Below the pieces are notes generated by a model. It made no database searches. It was not told the DNA's origin and saw only the letters and a program-made list of their open reading frames with translations. From Haemonchus contortus (lineage: Eukaryota > Nematoda > Chromadorea > Rhabditida > Trichostrongylidae), in the NCBI GenBank assembly GCA_000469685.2, contig LS997566.1, positions 21,043,045 to 21,107,044 on the forward strand: a stretch of 64,000 nucleotides of DNA. Reading direction: 5' to 3'. Shown in pieces: positions 22,001-34,334 of this stretch (positions are counted from its first letter, which is position 1; each line of letters begins with the position of its first letter). The position numbers and the translations under genes are program-made.

Positions 22001-25000
22001 GAATACATTTTCTGAATACTTTGTAAAAGGAAGGAAGCCTGGCGTAAGGGCCCGGGCGACCCGCCCGAACTGATCATGAACTAGGTAGCCTATATTTGCT
22101 TTTTAGGCACCATGGGTGTCTCCCTATACCCATGCAGTGTACCAGGTCATGGCAAGATGTTCGAAATGCCAGACAATATGATGGAAGTTGGGCTGGGTAT
22201 TCATGGAGAGCCTGGATGCCGTCGAGAAATTATACGTGATGCACATCAAATTGTAGATATGGTTATGTCAAAGTTACAGGAAACTGTCCAGTTCACAAAA
22301 GGTATGTAATTTTGCAAGACACAAAAGATCCATGCTCGAACGTATGCGACCTTATTTCCAACCTGATATTGACATTTCCAATGTTCACACACCTGATCAT
22401 AAAATAAGTCTATCTTTACAAAAAAACATTTCAGATGAAGAAATAGTACTTCTCATCAACAACCTTGGCGGTGTATCCCAAATAGAGATCAGCATAATCA
22501 AAAGCGAAGCTATAAAATGGTGCCGTGAGTTTCCGTTCTACCCCTTCCATTTGTTTCTTGTTTTCTAAAGTGGAAAGAGCCCACCCATTCTACAAACCAC
22601 CTTAAAAAGGGGTTTATTTTGCACCAGAATTTTCATTGAAATGCCCAAAAGACCCGCTGTGACGGCCCTGACTTTTTATGCGATTTCGATAACTCACCAC
22701 TGTGGCTGCTTCCATTCACCACAAAGACTACCTCCCCTAATCTTACATTACATTCGTTAAAATCGAAGATGGGTTCGAGTTCTGCGCTTTCTACTGCGTT
22801 CAGTTGCAATTTCCCTCTAATAAACCCAAAGTAGAAGTACAGGTCAGAAAAAAACAAGGAGGGGGGGAGGGAGGGGGTGCCCAGAGAAAGTGGCTAATGC
22901 AGTTTAACGTAACGTCCTTACATTCCCACACCCGACTCGACTAGATACACAGAGCAAGAGTTTGATTAGTCAGCGGAAAATCAACTTCTGAAGTCTTTCC
23001 GTGAAACAAATTGTATCGTAATATTTGAGGTGAAAAAGGCACTAAAATCGCACGTATTCTCTGCGGTCCATATATGACCTCATTAGATGGACATGGAATC
23101 AGCATAACTGTATTACGAGTATTCGACAAGGAACTGTTGAACTACATCGGTGCGTTTGCCACAACCTGCTCTAAACTCTCCATATCATTCTGACACCTTC
23201 ATTTAGACGCACCAACGCTTGCGCCAGGATGGAGAGCAGCAGAGACAATCGGTAAATTAGAGGAGGCACCCCATAAAGGTTGCGTAATCACACTGGAGCC
23301 AGCATCAAAAGGAGCGCAATTCACAAAAGGTGATTTCTTCTGCGATTGCGCAAAATTCTCCAAGTCGGTCGAGCGAATATAAGAGCATAAAATTGAGCAG
23401 GCTGGCGAAAAATCTTGGCGAATCTTCAGGAGTGCTAACTTCCTGACCAAAAATTTCAATTGTGGGGCTTTCGTAACTGTTTCTTGACATGAGGTAAATT
23501 GTTGCTCCGTAGGGGTTCCTTTCAAAAACGATAGGGCCACCGTGATAATGACTGGTAACATGAAACTCGGGGGAACTAGATGTATTCGGCAAACCACCTG
23601 AAGAACAAACTTGCTTAGACCAATTTCGGTGAAAACGGTATTCTTACTTGAGGGGAACTTTAGAGTTAACGAACACATAGTGATGAGATATTTCAATGTA
23701 CTGTACAGTGGCACAAATTCTTCCTGCTGCTCGGAGCTCAGTCTTGAATAAATGAGCTCACCTAGGGAGGACCTTTTCATGCCATGTTTCCGTACCACAT
23801 AGTTCAGGTCAAGTAAAAGTTGAACCGAGTGCGAAAGTTGCAAGAAAGCCCTAGTCCCAAATACTTACAAAAGTTTCATGACAGTAAGTTGTTTCGTGCT
23901 TGCAACAGCTAATACCACTTATTTTTGTAGATTTCTCGGTTCAGATCTAAAGTACGTCGAGAAATCTCTTTTCCGTACTTCTTGGGAAATGTGAAGGGAG
24001 AACATTTGTAAGTAGTTTCAGAACAGGCCGAACTAGCTAGAAAGTGCGTGTCTGCCGTATGTAATAAAATGAAGGAAGTGGAGGCTGAACTGAACGCACT
24101 CGACGGTGCTGCTGGTGACGGAGATTGTGGTTCAACCTTTGCGCAAGCCGCAAGAGGTATTCATATTATGAAGCAAGTAGGGATTAGTGAAGAATAAATT
24201 TTGTCTGCAACACAATGGCGAGACGGTGTTTGCTTGACAAATACTTTTTAGATTACTTGAGGGCTCATAAATCAGGTTCAAAATTTTTCTAGCAATTGAT
24301 GAGCGAATGAAGGACATGGAATTCAAGGACATGCATCAACTACTGCACATTCTCTCTGAAGTATTCGAGCAGGAAATTGGAGGCACTGGTGGCGCGGTTA
24401 GGGCTTTCTATAATGTCCGTTATGATGAAAAATAACAGTTTTCCAGCTCTACGCTCTTATGCTTAGCGCAGCTTCCGATTCATTCCCAACGTCAATAACA
24501 TCCAAGGAATTCGCCAGTGCACTCATGCGAGCGACCGAAACTGTTCAGAAATATGGCGGAGCAAGGCCAGGAGATCGCACTCTGGTGTTTAAATTCACAA
24601 TAATACTTAAAAACGTCTCCTAAACCGAGGTATCCACCTTTAGCCACAGGTTTAGGTCGATTCACTTCATGCGGCTATCGAAAAGATCAAAAGTGGAGAG
24701 AACAACTGGGATATTATACTGGAGGTTTGCTGCTCTTCTTACAGAGAGCCTTAATAATCTATTCTCCATACGGAATCAGACAGTAAAATATTCCGTTCTT
24801 AGGCGGCTTCGAAAGCAGCTCAATCTACAGCACAAATGAAAGCACGCGCAGGACGAGCTAGCTACACTGCGAAAGAGGTACTGTTGAAAGATTAGTAGCA
24901 ATGACTAAATGAAGATGACACACAACCATCAAACAACCACCTAGAATTGACTCAAAACCTTAATTGGGTTAGATATTTGTATCTAAAAGTAGCATATTCC

Positions 25001-25563
25001 TTAAGCAACTTGTCACCGTCATTCTGCACACGAGACGCGCTCTGTCAGCGCGCCGGTCGTGTTGAAAAAATCAAAAGTCACAACTACATAAGATGGTTTA
25101 CATTTGGAATGTTCACAGGGTAACAAGTCGAGGTGGTTAGTAATGCAGAACATATTAATCAGAAGACCGGGTTTCAGTTACTCCTTAAATAAGTGGGACA
25201 GGTGGTAAGTGAACTCATTTCCATAAATAAAACGTTAACAAATAGACTTTTCTTCCTCATTGTCCAATCTGATTTCCCGCCGTAAAATCTGGGAGAGTTA
25301 CCTAGAGAACTAATTTTTAGCTATAAAACAGGAATAATGTCGGAGGGGAAAAATAATGGAATGAAAGATAATCAAAGATAACCAAGATGCACTTCATTCT
25401 GAGCTACTAGACTAGAGTTTCAAGATCATTGATTTGTTTCGTAGTAGCAGGAAGGCATTAAGCGAAAAAAGTTTTTAAGGTACAAACACGGCCAGACGCG
25501 GGAGCAGTTGCAATCGCATATTTCATGCGCACGATTTGGGACACTATCAAACAAGGACATTGA
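19006..25563 (+). CDS. TKFC: Triokinase/FMN cyclase (dihydroxyacetone kinase)
   Basis: Sixteen exons join in phase to 570 residues, close to the human enzyme (575): 19006-19107, 20057-20162, 20291-20395, 20784-20878, 20932-21021, 21214-21295, 22107-22301, 22435-22524, 23030-23149, 23207-23329, 24022-24156, 24293-24396, 24447-24584, 24656-24724, 24803-24877 and 25480-25563. The DhaK half has GGGSGHEP, NYTGDRLNFG and LGIHGEPG, the histidine that holds dihydroxyacetone covalently. The DhaL half has AAGDGDCGST, the Mg/ATP aspartate cluster. The family phosphorylates dihydroxyacetone and glyceraldehyde and can cyclise FAD to cyclic FMN. An upstream in-frame ATG at 18913 would add 31 mostly hydrophobic and basic residues, possibly a targeting peptide. 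Intron 6 starts with AT instead of GT (21296). Its 3' end faces the kaptin gene. Confidence 0.93.
23440..23780 (-). CDS. Possible nested antisense gene in triokinase intron 10
   Basis: On the minus strand an open frame with ATG at 23780 (open back to 23843) reaches a good donor, TCAA|GTAAGA. A 50-base intron ending GTTCTTCAG leads to a second open exon, 23597 to about 23440. The spliced frame has ordinary protein composition, including SSLGELIYSRL and GPIVFERNPYGATIYLM. After 23440 either frame stays open for some distance, so the 3' end is unresolved. I recognise no family. It could be a real nested gene, an old retrocopy, or chance. Confidence 0.35.
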
Positions 25564-25640
25564 ATGAAATAGAAAATCTCGACTAAACGAGTCCAAGGTA
25601 AAAATATACTCAAAAAATGATAACATAATTCATTGGTTTC

Positions 25641-25650
25641 AATAAATAAA
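25641..25650 (+). promoter_or_regulatory. Polyadenylation signal for triokinase gene
   Basis: Two overlapping AATAAA hexamers (AATAAATAAA) lie 78 bases after the triokinase stop and just before the kaptin stop codon on the other strand, in the right place for the plus-strand mRNA end. The two transcripts probably end within about 100 bases of each other or overlap. Confidence 0.6.
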
Positions 25651-25673
25651 TTTATACATAATACTAGAATTCA

Positions 25674-28188
25674 CTAAGTCTCTGAACGAGTGACGGTGTG
25701 TAGACCAGCAGTTGAAAGTACACACAAGGTTTTGTGATCCAAGACCTAAAGATTAATGTTAGACAGTGATGTTGAAAAAAAAGAAGTTTCACATCGGCCC
25801 CCTTCTTCTTTTTTGAGATATTTTCCATCAGAGTTTTCAGCTACTACAACCCATCCGTTACGATGGCAGAACTATATAGGGCGGAAACAGAACTTCACTT
25901 CCCTGTAGTTGATAAGAATTCTTAGGAAATAATTCTTCGTTTTGGTTGATTAGACTACGAAATTCTCATCTGTTGCAACTATTGTGAGGGACGAAACTTA
26001 TAATCGTAACTATTCCATATTGAATCCTTCAATAGTCAAGGTAGAAATACATTATGTACACGTGTGCACATCGATTGGGTGCACGAATTCTTCCATTCTC
26101 TTCACCCTCTCCCCAGATGATAAATAAGTTTGGTTGACAACTCAAAATCAAAAAAATCTAGTGGGTGTATTTGTGCGAGGCACTGGTCTGTTGTGTGCAG
26201 AGCGTGCTGACTACTTCTGCCTTCAAAAACGCCATTTTTTTTCGAATCCTATCCTGGATTTGAGAAGCAGGTTCTGAACTGGGGCTCGAAATATTAACAT
26301 GCGCAGTTCATTATGAAAACCAATCCTTTTAAATGATACTCCTACTTATGAATGACTTTACCTTCATATTCACAATCGGAGCATGAACTTGAGTCATTGA
26401 GGCAATTTCATGACAAAGGAGATCGTAAGGAGACGAATAGAACAAAATTTTCTGAAATCTGAAGTTCAGCTGGACTACATTCCTTACTGCTGACGAACTC
26501 ACCCCGCAGTACGTCCCAATGGCTATATTGCCATTAATAATGCAGGTTGAAGTAATCGTATCGAACTGTTCGGATTGTGACAAGACGAACTCATTGTTCC
26601 AGCTCAGCTCGTCATTCTCAAAAGGCTACTCTACAGATTTAAGCAAGGAAACTCCTGGATTATTACCGAGGACAAACGATTATCTAGTTGCTCAAAAAAC
26701 ATACCGACCTCATAGACACATTTCCAAATGGCAACAGGGCCGAGGGTGGAAGACACTACCAGAAACCGTTCCTCATAACATGGTAACGGATCAGGCCCTT
26801 CGCTTTCACTAATTCTTGGTGTGCGAAAAGCCAGGTACGGTACGAACTCAACAACGGATACTGGTCCGGAAAACTTTATTTGCTTCCTAGAAAGGTAGTA
26901 CGAGAAAACCTTCTGAACTGTTAAAACAAAACAAAAAACTTCCTAGGAAGTGCATTGTCTAGATATGTTACCTCTTGACTTTTTTCGTCTCCGCATCGAA
27001 CACAGAAAGGAAGACACGGCCTGTATCAAAGCCTACAGCATTCCATTCAAGTTTCTCTGAGGAGATCCTCGACGATCGTATTACAGTGCCTGGGAAACCA
27101 TCCAAAGTTATTTCCGGAAATACACTCGAGGGATCCTCCATGATGACAAGTTCGTCAGAGGCTTGCTGAAAAGTAGGCGATTACGCAAAAACGGAAGTGC
27201 AGTAGTTACGTAATCCATTCAAAAAGGAAATATTGTTGCTTGCGGTAAGGAAAGGAGGAAAAACCGGTTATAATCAAACGCAATATGATAAAAAAACTGT
27301 TGTTCCAAACGATATGTTACCTTCAGTTCATATACAGTTACACACTTCCCAGACTCATAATTTATCCAGTACCTATGTTCTGCTCCACCAGTGACTTTTT
27401 CTACCAGGGTGCAATACGCAACCGGAGCTGAGGTTTCAACCTGTAACCAAATTGGAAATAAAAGCTGTTCACTAACTGAAGAAAAAGAAAAGAAAGTGAA
27501 AATAGAAAAGCAGGTAGGAAGACACAACAAAATATGTAAAGTATCTATTGCTTCACAATGCTTACCTTACTAGTCATTTCGATGTGAAGGGTAGCTGAGA
27601 TTCTGAATATAGCACCGAAGTATCGACAAGGACAGAAGTGTTCATTAAGTTCAACCCAGCTGAAGTTTTTGTGGTGAATATCAACAACAAAGCATTCAAA
27701 AAAGTACTTACCAGGTAGCTAATACTGCTGAACCTCCTCCAGAGTCTAGAGGGGACACTTCCGCACACGAAAGTTCTATAGAATGACCACTTTTTATCGA
27801 CTGAAAGACTGGTTAAGAAAAAAAGCAGTGCATGAGAAAAAGACTCTTTTGATGTCATACTAACTGTTTCTGATAACAATTTCGGTAGGTAAACCACTTT
27901 GTTTTCTTCTATAAACTGCAGGCGACCATATGCATTAATCAAGCAGGTGTGGATCGCAGCCGACAACTCAGCTGTACACTCTAAATAAGGAAGAAGAGGC
28001 TATAAAAACGTCCGCATTACTGTACCAAACAACTCACCACTGGAAAGCGAGGGGCGCTCACGAATAATCAGAATCTCTTTGGATTCGGGAAAAGGAAGAA
28101 ACTTCGTTTCCATAAAATGAAGTTCGTTGTCACCATGAAAGAGAAATACATCCTTGTGGATATTTTCCGAAAAGCCGTACAACCACAT
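25674..28188 (-). CDS. KPTN: Kaptin homologue (KICSTOR subunit family)
   Basis: Ten exons join in phase to 408 residues (human kaptin is 436): 28188-28038, 27980-27865, 27800-27712, 27659-27566, 27440-27321, 27165-26972, 26886-26709, 26625-26503, 26451-26362 and 25745-25674. Blocks follow human kaptin in order: NAYGRLQF for the KGKVLGF region, VFPEITLDGFPGT for the LFPEL-to-LPGT stretch, GFDTGRV for GCQSGYV, FLVVSSTLGPVAIW for SVLVASMLEPAVVY, QSEQFDTI for GSDQFDSV, IGTYC for VATYG, and a short C-terminal VLSTAGLHT strand. Kaptin is a beta-propeller-like scaffold in KICSTOR, which tethers GATOR1 to lysosomes in mTORC1 amino-acid sensing; that role is inferred here. The ATG follows a CCTGTAG acceptor. 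Exon 7 probably ends at a GTCGGT donor. Confidence 0.88.
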
Positions 28189-28216
28189 ACTACAGGTAAA
28201 TCTAATGGTAAAGCCA

Positions 28217-29301
28217 TTATTCCTGTTTCTCCTTTGTTTGTTCTACACGTGTGCGGTTAGCGACTTCAACTTCTTCCTTCCCGATATCGTTAGACGCGTT
28301 CAAAGCTTCGTACAACTTCTGAAAATTGGAAGTAAAGTGACCATTTAGGATACGCTATCCTCATCACTTTTACATTGACATGAGGGTTGAAATGTAATGT
28401 TTTATTCGAATAATAATCAAATGGTAACTGAGCCGCTTTATTGTTCACACACCAAATACAGTTTGCATCACCATTTAGAATGCAAGAGAGCTATTCCGTA
28501 CGAAAAATCAAAAATCTACTCTTTTTCTCCGTTCCTAACCAGACTTGGTTCAAAACTATATGAAATCCAAACTCTATTACAAGACTGAACAAGCGATGTC
28601 TGCTTGAGAGCTTAATTGTCTATTGCTCCTTATAATCCCAGTCTTATAACACAACTAATACATATATCAATAGCGGTTTCGCTTCGAAGTAGCATACCTG
28701 TACGTGATCGCTTTTCACCAGGTGAACAAGTTCCTGCTTATTGATGGCGCAGGTTTGTGGAGCGATAACTCTTCTCAAGTAGCTCGGTGAAATAAGAATG
28801 TCAGCAAAATCGTCGTCAAAACCGGTCTTACCGGTAGAGTCCGCTGTGATCAACTTGAAGAGCTTAAATAAACGCATAAATTTACGAACGAAGTACGTGA
28901 ACAACTAAAAGAAAAAATGTATTCAGAGAACACTAATTTATTTATTTATTCACATTCATAAGAGTGCGCTCGGATGTGACGTCCTTTGAAGAGCCACTGG
29001 TTCTCAGTACCCCTCCCATTCCCAGTAATGAAGTTTGTGGTAAACACTTTTTTGCGTGTTACTGCCACAGCGTTACTAGCTTTGCTCGAAAAAAAAGTAC
29101 CTGTTCGTCTTTATAAGTGGCGATATCGCTTAGAAACTGCTTCGCGGTTGCTTTTTTGGGGTCTTTCAGGGCTCGAAGTTTATTCTCTGAAAGAAACAAG
29201 TTTTGAAAACAATCGGATCCGCTAGTTGAAGAACAAGCACACTTACCCAGAAGGGCTAAATATTCCTTATCGACCACCCTTTCACTACAATTCAAAGACA
29301 T
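28217..29301 (-). CDS. Unrecognised 149-residue protein, probable operon partner of kaptin
   Basis: Four exons join in phase: 29301-29247 (donor GTAAGTG), 29186-29101 (donor GTACTT), 28904-28698 (donor GTATGC) and 28318-28217, with a TAA stop at 28217-28219. Acceptors are TTTCTTTCAG, TTTTAG and AATTTTCAG. The product is hydrophilic and charged, with the segments KLRALKDPKKA, FVRKFMRLFKLFKL, GFDDDFADILISPSYL and an acidic/basic C-terminus. There is no signal peptide or clear membrane span. I do not recognise the family. The next gene on the same strand, kaptin, starts 28 bases after the stop. Confidence 0.7.
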
Positions 29302-30334
29302 GAGATCTTCAAAAAATTACGACGTAACTACTTGCTGCTTAGTGCTAGCAGTGAAATAGTGCTAGGTAAGAGCGAAATTGATCGAGCCAAAGAGAAGCTG
29401 CAGAACGCACATCGCCGGACAGCAAGCGGCTGCGTCGCGTTTTGGCGATAAAGCATTTTATTTCAGCCAGTGAATGGAATATTTAACAACATTTGTACTT
29501 TCTTCACATAATCCCATTTTTTGTATATTCAAGAGACAACGTGTTGTCTCAACCGACTTCACAAATTCTGCCGGCATTGCGGAGATGCTGTTCCTGTTTT
29601 CTTTTACTTCAAAGATTTTGATTTTTGTTGTGTTCGTGCTATCAAGCTCATTACTTGCTTTCTATTTGATCAGTCTGATGTGATGTTCTGCAAATTTACT
29701 GCTCTGACATAGTTTTGCTGCTTTCTTATGTCTGACCACTTTTATTAGAAGTGCTTTTTACATGGTATTGAAAGAGAGTGCGCTCAGTAACTTTAAGGGT
29801 GCATTTCTATCGGATTACTGGTACTATACTTACTAGAGGAGTTAGCTGACGATTGTCTGCTGCTGGTTTACCGAACAGGATTATTATAGAAAAATCGCTT
29901 TATTCGGTCAAAGCTTGGAACAATTCGTCGTCGTCAAACACCTTAATGTACTTTGAAACCTTGGCCTGGGGCCTTTAGAGCGCACTGCACGGGCATCAAT
30001 GGGTTTAATATCACATGATGGTAAGAGCCAAAGGATGCTGGGCATACCCATCTTCTACAACAGCTGGGAAGCGCCTACCGGAAGAATATAATGCTAATGA
30101 TTTCAATATCAAATGCAATGTACTAGCCCACGAGAATGGGCGTTTATTCCTTTTTATGGTTTCCCTGTCATTTCCGTTTTTTTTTGTTTTCTTTTTTTTT
30201 CCAAAACTGAAGTATCACTCCTCTCTCAATGCTCGCTCATTGGTGTAAGTCTTCAACGATGGTGGAGGTCAGGAAGTTTGTCACCTGTCTGAATCTTCTG
30301 CGCTCGAGTTTTCAGGAGATATTGCATCTGGAAT
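29302..30334. other. Intergenic, nothing assigned
   Basis: This is the 5' flank of the 149-residue gene followed by AT-rich sequence. Short plus-strand ORFs near 29474-29712 and 30015-30248 show no family motif or splice structure. Confidence 0.4.
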
Positions 30335-30480
30335 GGCGGAGCTGGTGTAGTGGCAAGTGGCGCACTTGTCATACACGCCTGGTCACGAGAGTAAACCTCA
30401 GATTGACAACCGCCTTGGTCACCGAAGCCTTAGTGATACCAGACCCGTCTGAGAGGATAAAAGCACAGACTTGTACATCG
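30335..30480 (+). repeat. tRNA-derived (SINE-like) repeat, copy B
   Basis: It begins GGAGCTGGTGTAGTGGCAAG, nearly identical to copy C at 43125, and continues with TGGCGCACTT. The tail has CCAGACCCGTCTGAGAGGATAAAAGC, which parallels the tail of copy C (GTACTAGACTCGCCTGAATATAAAAGC). The B-box region is degenerate (GGTCACGAGAGTAAACC). Confidence 0.6.
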
Positions 30481-30649
30481 GCTGGTTGCAAACTGGCTTC
30501 ATCGCGTTGTGGAAAGGAACCCACTTCCAAAGATTGGCCCAAAAATATTGTCGCGTGGGAAAACCAATTATCTCACTCATTACTTAACCAAAAGCAATCA
30601 GACTCAGCACATAGCTATTTCTATCAGTGCGAATTAAAATTGAGAGCGC

Positions 30650-31650
30650 TCACTCGATGTGGCCTCCTTTGACCTTCACTACAGCCTTCAGACGCTTAGG
30701 GTACGAGTCGATGACGGACCGCAGGTATTTGACGTCGATTTCATCCCACGCCTTTTTCAAAGCTGTCGGCACTTCTGTGGCGAGTGGAGCAGGCCTTTTG
30801 CTGGAGCACCGACCACACGGAGTAGTCCATGGATTGAGGTCGGGGTGTAAACTAGGGCGTACGGCCATCCATTGGCAGGAATGAAGGGTGGCAGCTAGGC
30901 CACGCACCACGGCTTGTAGGCAGACGCGGAGTCTTGCTTGAAGACGTAGTGCTGGTTGTTGAAGTGTGCCTAGCTCCAATGCACTACCTACTTCTCCAAG
31001 ATGTGCTCTATGTGATGGTCCGTGTCGATCTTCACGCCGGGATCGGAGGAAACGAGCCTAGTTTTCCTGCTGGCGCACGATTCGGCCTGTACCATCACTC
31101 TGGCAGGATGAGAGGTACGAGAACCAACTTCTCTTTGGAATCGGCCTGCTGAGGGGATGAGGCGAGCACCCGGTGTTTTGGTCATTCGTCACTGCCTCCA
31201 CTGTGAACAGCTACTCGACGGCGAAGACGGTCACCAGGTGCTCCTCGGCAGTGGTATGCGCAAGCATGGCTCGGCATAATGAAAGCCGGACGGCCTTTTT
31301 CTTCTTTGTATAGCCATCTTCTGATCTTGTGGATAGAGCCCAAGGTGGTCCCGTACCAACTTCTTGAGGAATTGCCGCGAGATCTTGGAATCCTCGGTCA
31401 TTTTTCGCATACTTCGACGAGGATTCCTGTCGATGCGCTTCTTGGCGGCTCTTTGGTTCTCGCAGAAGTCGTTGCGTCGCGTGATCTTCCAGATCGAGGA
31501 CTGTCGGCAGTTGTACCAGTCTCACAGTACCTCTTAGGAGTCCTATAGATGGTTTGGTGGCGATGGAGAGTTTCGCGATGAAAGATGGGGTGTCCCTAGC
31601 GTCGGGTAAGCGCACAATCGCGTCACACATACGACCAGTGCGTACCATCT
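30650..31650 (-). pseudogene. Tc1-like transposase pseudogene
   Basis: On the minus strand the 5' part (near 31640-31500) reads like a helix-turn-helix segment with SPSFIAK and SIATK. The 3' part (30890-30653) has HPDLNPW, LKKAWDEI, SYPKRLKAV and a terminal KVKGGHIE, the typical Tc1 C-terminus (SPDLNP, PKRL, KGGH). The frame is broken between them by stops and shifts, so it is inactive. Confidence 0.75.
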
Positions 31651-32139
31651 TGGACCAACTGGTCGGATTTTGATTGAATTCAATGATATTGATGAAATCA
31701 TATCATTTCCCAATAATATCACAACAGATTTACAGTATCTCGAGTTCAATGTGCGATATCACTCGTCGAAGTTTTGCAAAATAATTTCGCTCAAATTTCG
31801 GTAGGAATACAAGAGACAGTATGGGAACACCTATGGTAGGTGGAAGGACAATATCTGAAAAAAGCTTTTTTGTGAGCGTGAAAGTGATGCACCTGCCGAC
31901 TTTACAATCGGGAGTATACTTCCTTCTAATTGATCTCATGTCTTACAGAAGGGATATCCTATCCAGCAACTATGCCTCATGATTTCAAGCCGTCGGAACT
32001 CCACATCCGCAACCCCATCATATTTATTTTTTTATCTAACCATGAACCCGCGGTAATCGATAGAGGTATAAAGGACGTTCACAAGCAGGAAGTGTATAAT
32101 TTACAAGTTGCATCAGAAGTTCACATCGGGCGACTATTC

Positions 32140-33000
32140 CGTCGAAAATGAAGACCATCCGGGAAGCTCAATGAAGTTGGATTTGAAGGTGCTACAGAGC
32201 CAGGTGGAAGCCGATCCGTATCAAACTACTCATGAACTGGCAGTCACCCTTGAGGAGTCAGTCCACAGTTCTTCGTGAATTGAAGTCAATCGACAAGGTG
32301 CGAAAGCTCGGTCCATAGATGCCTCATGCTTCGAAGCAGCATGATATAGACCGCCGCGACGACGTGGCACTTTCTCTCCTCACGCTCAAGGGCACCACAC
32401 GTGGCTCGAGTACCTAGTCACCAGGGGTGCGAAGTCGAACCTCTGCTCTAACGTCCACCGGCGTGCTCAATGGATTGACAAAGGTGCGCTTGCAGAAGAC
32501 TCCCCCAAACCCAACGTACACGCCAAGGAGGTTATGCTCTGATTCTGGTGGAGCGCTCTCCATGTCGAATAATGGGAGCAGCTAGACGAAGGATGCACAC
32601 TGACCGCACACGTCTACATTACGCAACTTAGGAATTTGAAGGCGAAGCCCGAAGCTACACGTCCACAGCAGCACAAAGTTCACTTCGAGCACGACAACGC
32701 TCGCCCTCACATTGCAAGAACAACCAAAACTGAACTGACGAATTTCGGCAGGACACGTTTACCACACCAACCATGTTCCTCAGACTTGGATCCCTCATAT
32801 TACCACCTTTTTCCCCATCTTCAACGTCATCTGGATGGTCAGGATTTTCAAACCCGCAACGACATCAAAATGGCACTGGTGCAGTTCTCCAAGGGCCAGC
32901 TCTCAGCGTTCTAAAGCAAGGGCATCTACGATTTGCCCAAGCATTGGCAGAAGACCGAATTGGGTTAGGAACCGCAGGCATCTACCATATTAACAAAATA
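32140..33000 (+). pseudogene. Mariner transposase pseudogene
   Basis: Reading across frames, this copy keeps mariner order: TVLRELKSIDKVRKLG near 32265, WLEYLVTRG near 32405 for the WLDHIVTGDE region, QWIDKG near 32468, HFEHDNARPHIA near 32681-32715 (second DDE aspartate), then SYYHLFPHLQRHL and a C-terminal LPKHWQKT. There are multiple stops and frameshifts. I could not identify its terminal repeats. Confidence 0.8.
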
Positions 33001-33059
33001 TTAATCATATGTGTTCTTACTAATTACAACTTTCATCAGCTAGCAAAGACGGAATAGGG

Positions 33060-34334
33060 AATGTAATAGGGAAGGGGAATGTAATATTTCTAAAACTCCC
33101 AGTTTTCGTATTTCCACCCTTCTGATCTGTTCGGGAGAGAAGGGCTGAGTGTTCATAGCCCCCGAAGCCACCCAGTGTGGGAGACCAAGGTTTGCAGATG
33201 AGTCAAAAACATAAAACGTCACAAAAGTGATTCACGATGCGGCAGAATCAGATGCGTCAATAGTTTGATCGAGGTCGATTGCGTCCGATGACATAATATC
33301 CAGATAAGCTTCGCCCTGGTACCATGAATGATAAGGCATTTCGGGCATACTGGCAGTTATGCTACGCATTTTTCGAGCAACGGACACCACTAAGCATTGT
33401 GGACTTCGAACACAGGTGATCATTTATTTACTTATTTATTTATTCGCATGATACCTCATTGTAAGTGTCTTAAAAGGAGGGATCGGAAAGTGGTACCAAT
33501 CATCGACAATAGGTGTTCATAACTAAGTCTTAAGCATTCGATCTACATAGTTATAAACACAAATAAATGATGCCAACAGCACCAACAATGATCTTCTAGT
33601 CTTTTCATCATTCTATTCAAATGATTTCATCCAAATTGTTCTGGACCAGTCAGACTTCACACTGCCTCACTCACTTTAGACTTCTGCAGAGAAAGATTCA
33701 GTCGAATCCCAAAGATATGAACTTCGATTTCCGGGTCTGAGAGCCGGAAATCATTCTTTATTTGCGACGGTTGTATTGCTCCTCCAGCCGGTCGATGATA
33801 GTAGATCCAGAGTTCTTCTTAATCTTCGCTCTTATCGGGAATCGTCACCGGTCGACTCACGGGAAATAAGCTGGCAAAATAGCAGGGGCCTACAAGAAAA
33901 ACCAATCATCAAAAGCGTTGGGAGCCTTTAGATTACATGGACTTCTACCTTTTTTACCGTAGTAACTTGGATGAATCGCTTTTCTCCGCAGTTACAATCT
34001 TTGACCTAATGCGACTCCATATCAACATCATGCTTAGGGCCAAAATACACACGGTTCAAGAAAACCAGGCGGATGGTGGTTCTTCGATGAGCTCACAGCG
34101 CATGGCGTTTCTTAGCTAGTCATCATGGGTCACAATAAGTTTTTCGGGACTATCGCTCGTCACGCTGGCATACCCAGCCCGGGAATATAGTTTATGAGAG
34201 GGAAACATATTTGAAGTACTATGTGGCTAGGTAGATATGCGACGACTTACCATAAGATGAGAAGTGCCTGGTTCTTCCAATGGGAATGAGGGTAACAAAC
34301 CGGAGCCTGTGATAACGTCGAGCCTGCTGTCACA
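33060..34334. other. Unresolved interval with exon-like minus-strand stretches
   Basis: On the minus strand there is an open stretch ending at 33232-33420 (C-terminal DAIDLDQTIDASDSAAS) and a possible exon with donor GTAAGTCG near 34250 (reading IPIGRTRHFSSYG). I cannot join them into a convincing gene. They could belong to a gene whose intron took the LTR element at 34340. Confidence 0.25.

Noticed and set aside
23199..23440. Continuation of the antisense ORF across triokinase exon 10
   Set aside because: This part lies opposite a well-supported coding exon, so its openness can be a shadow of the real frame.
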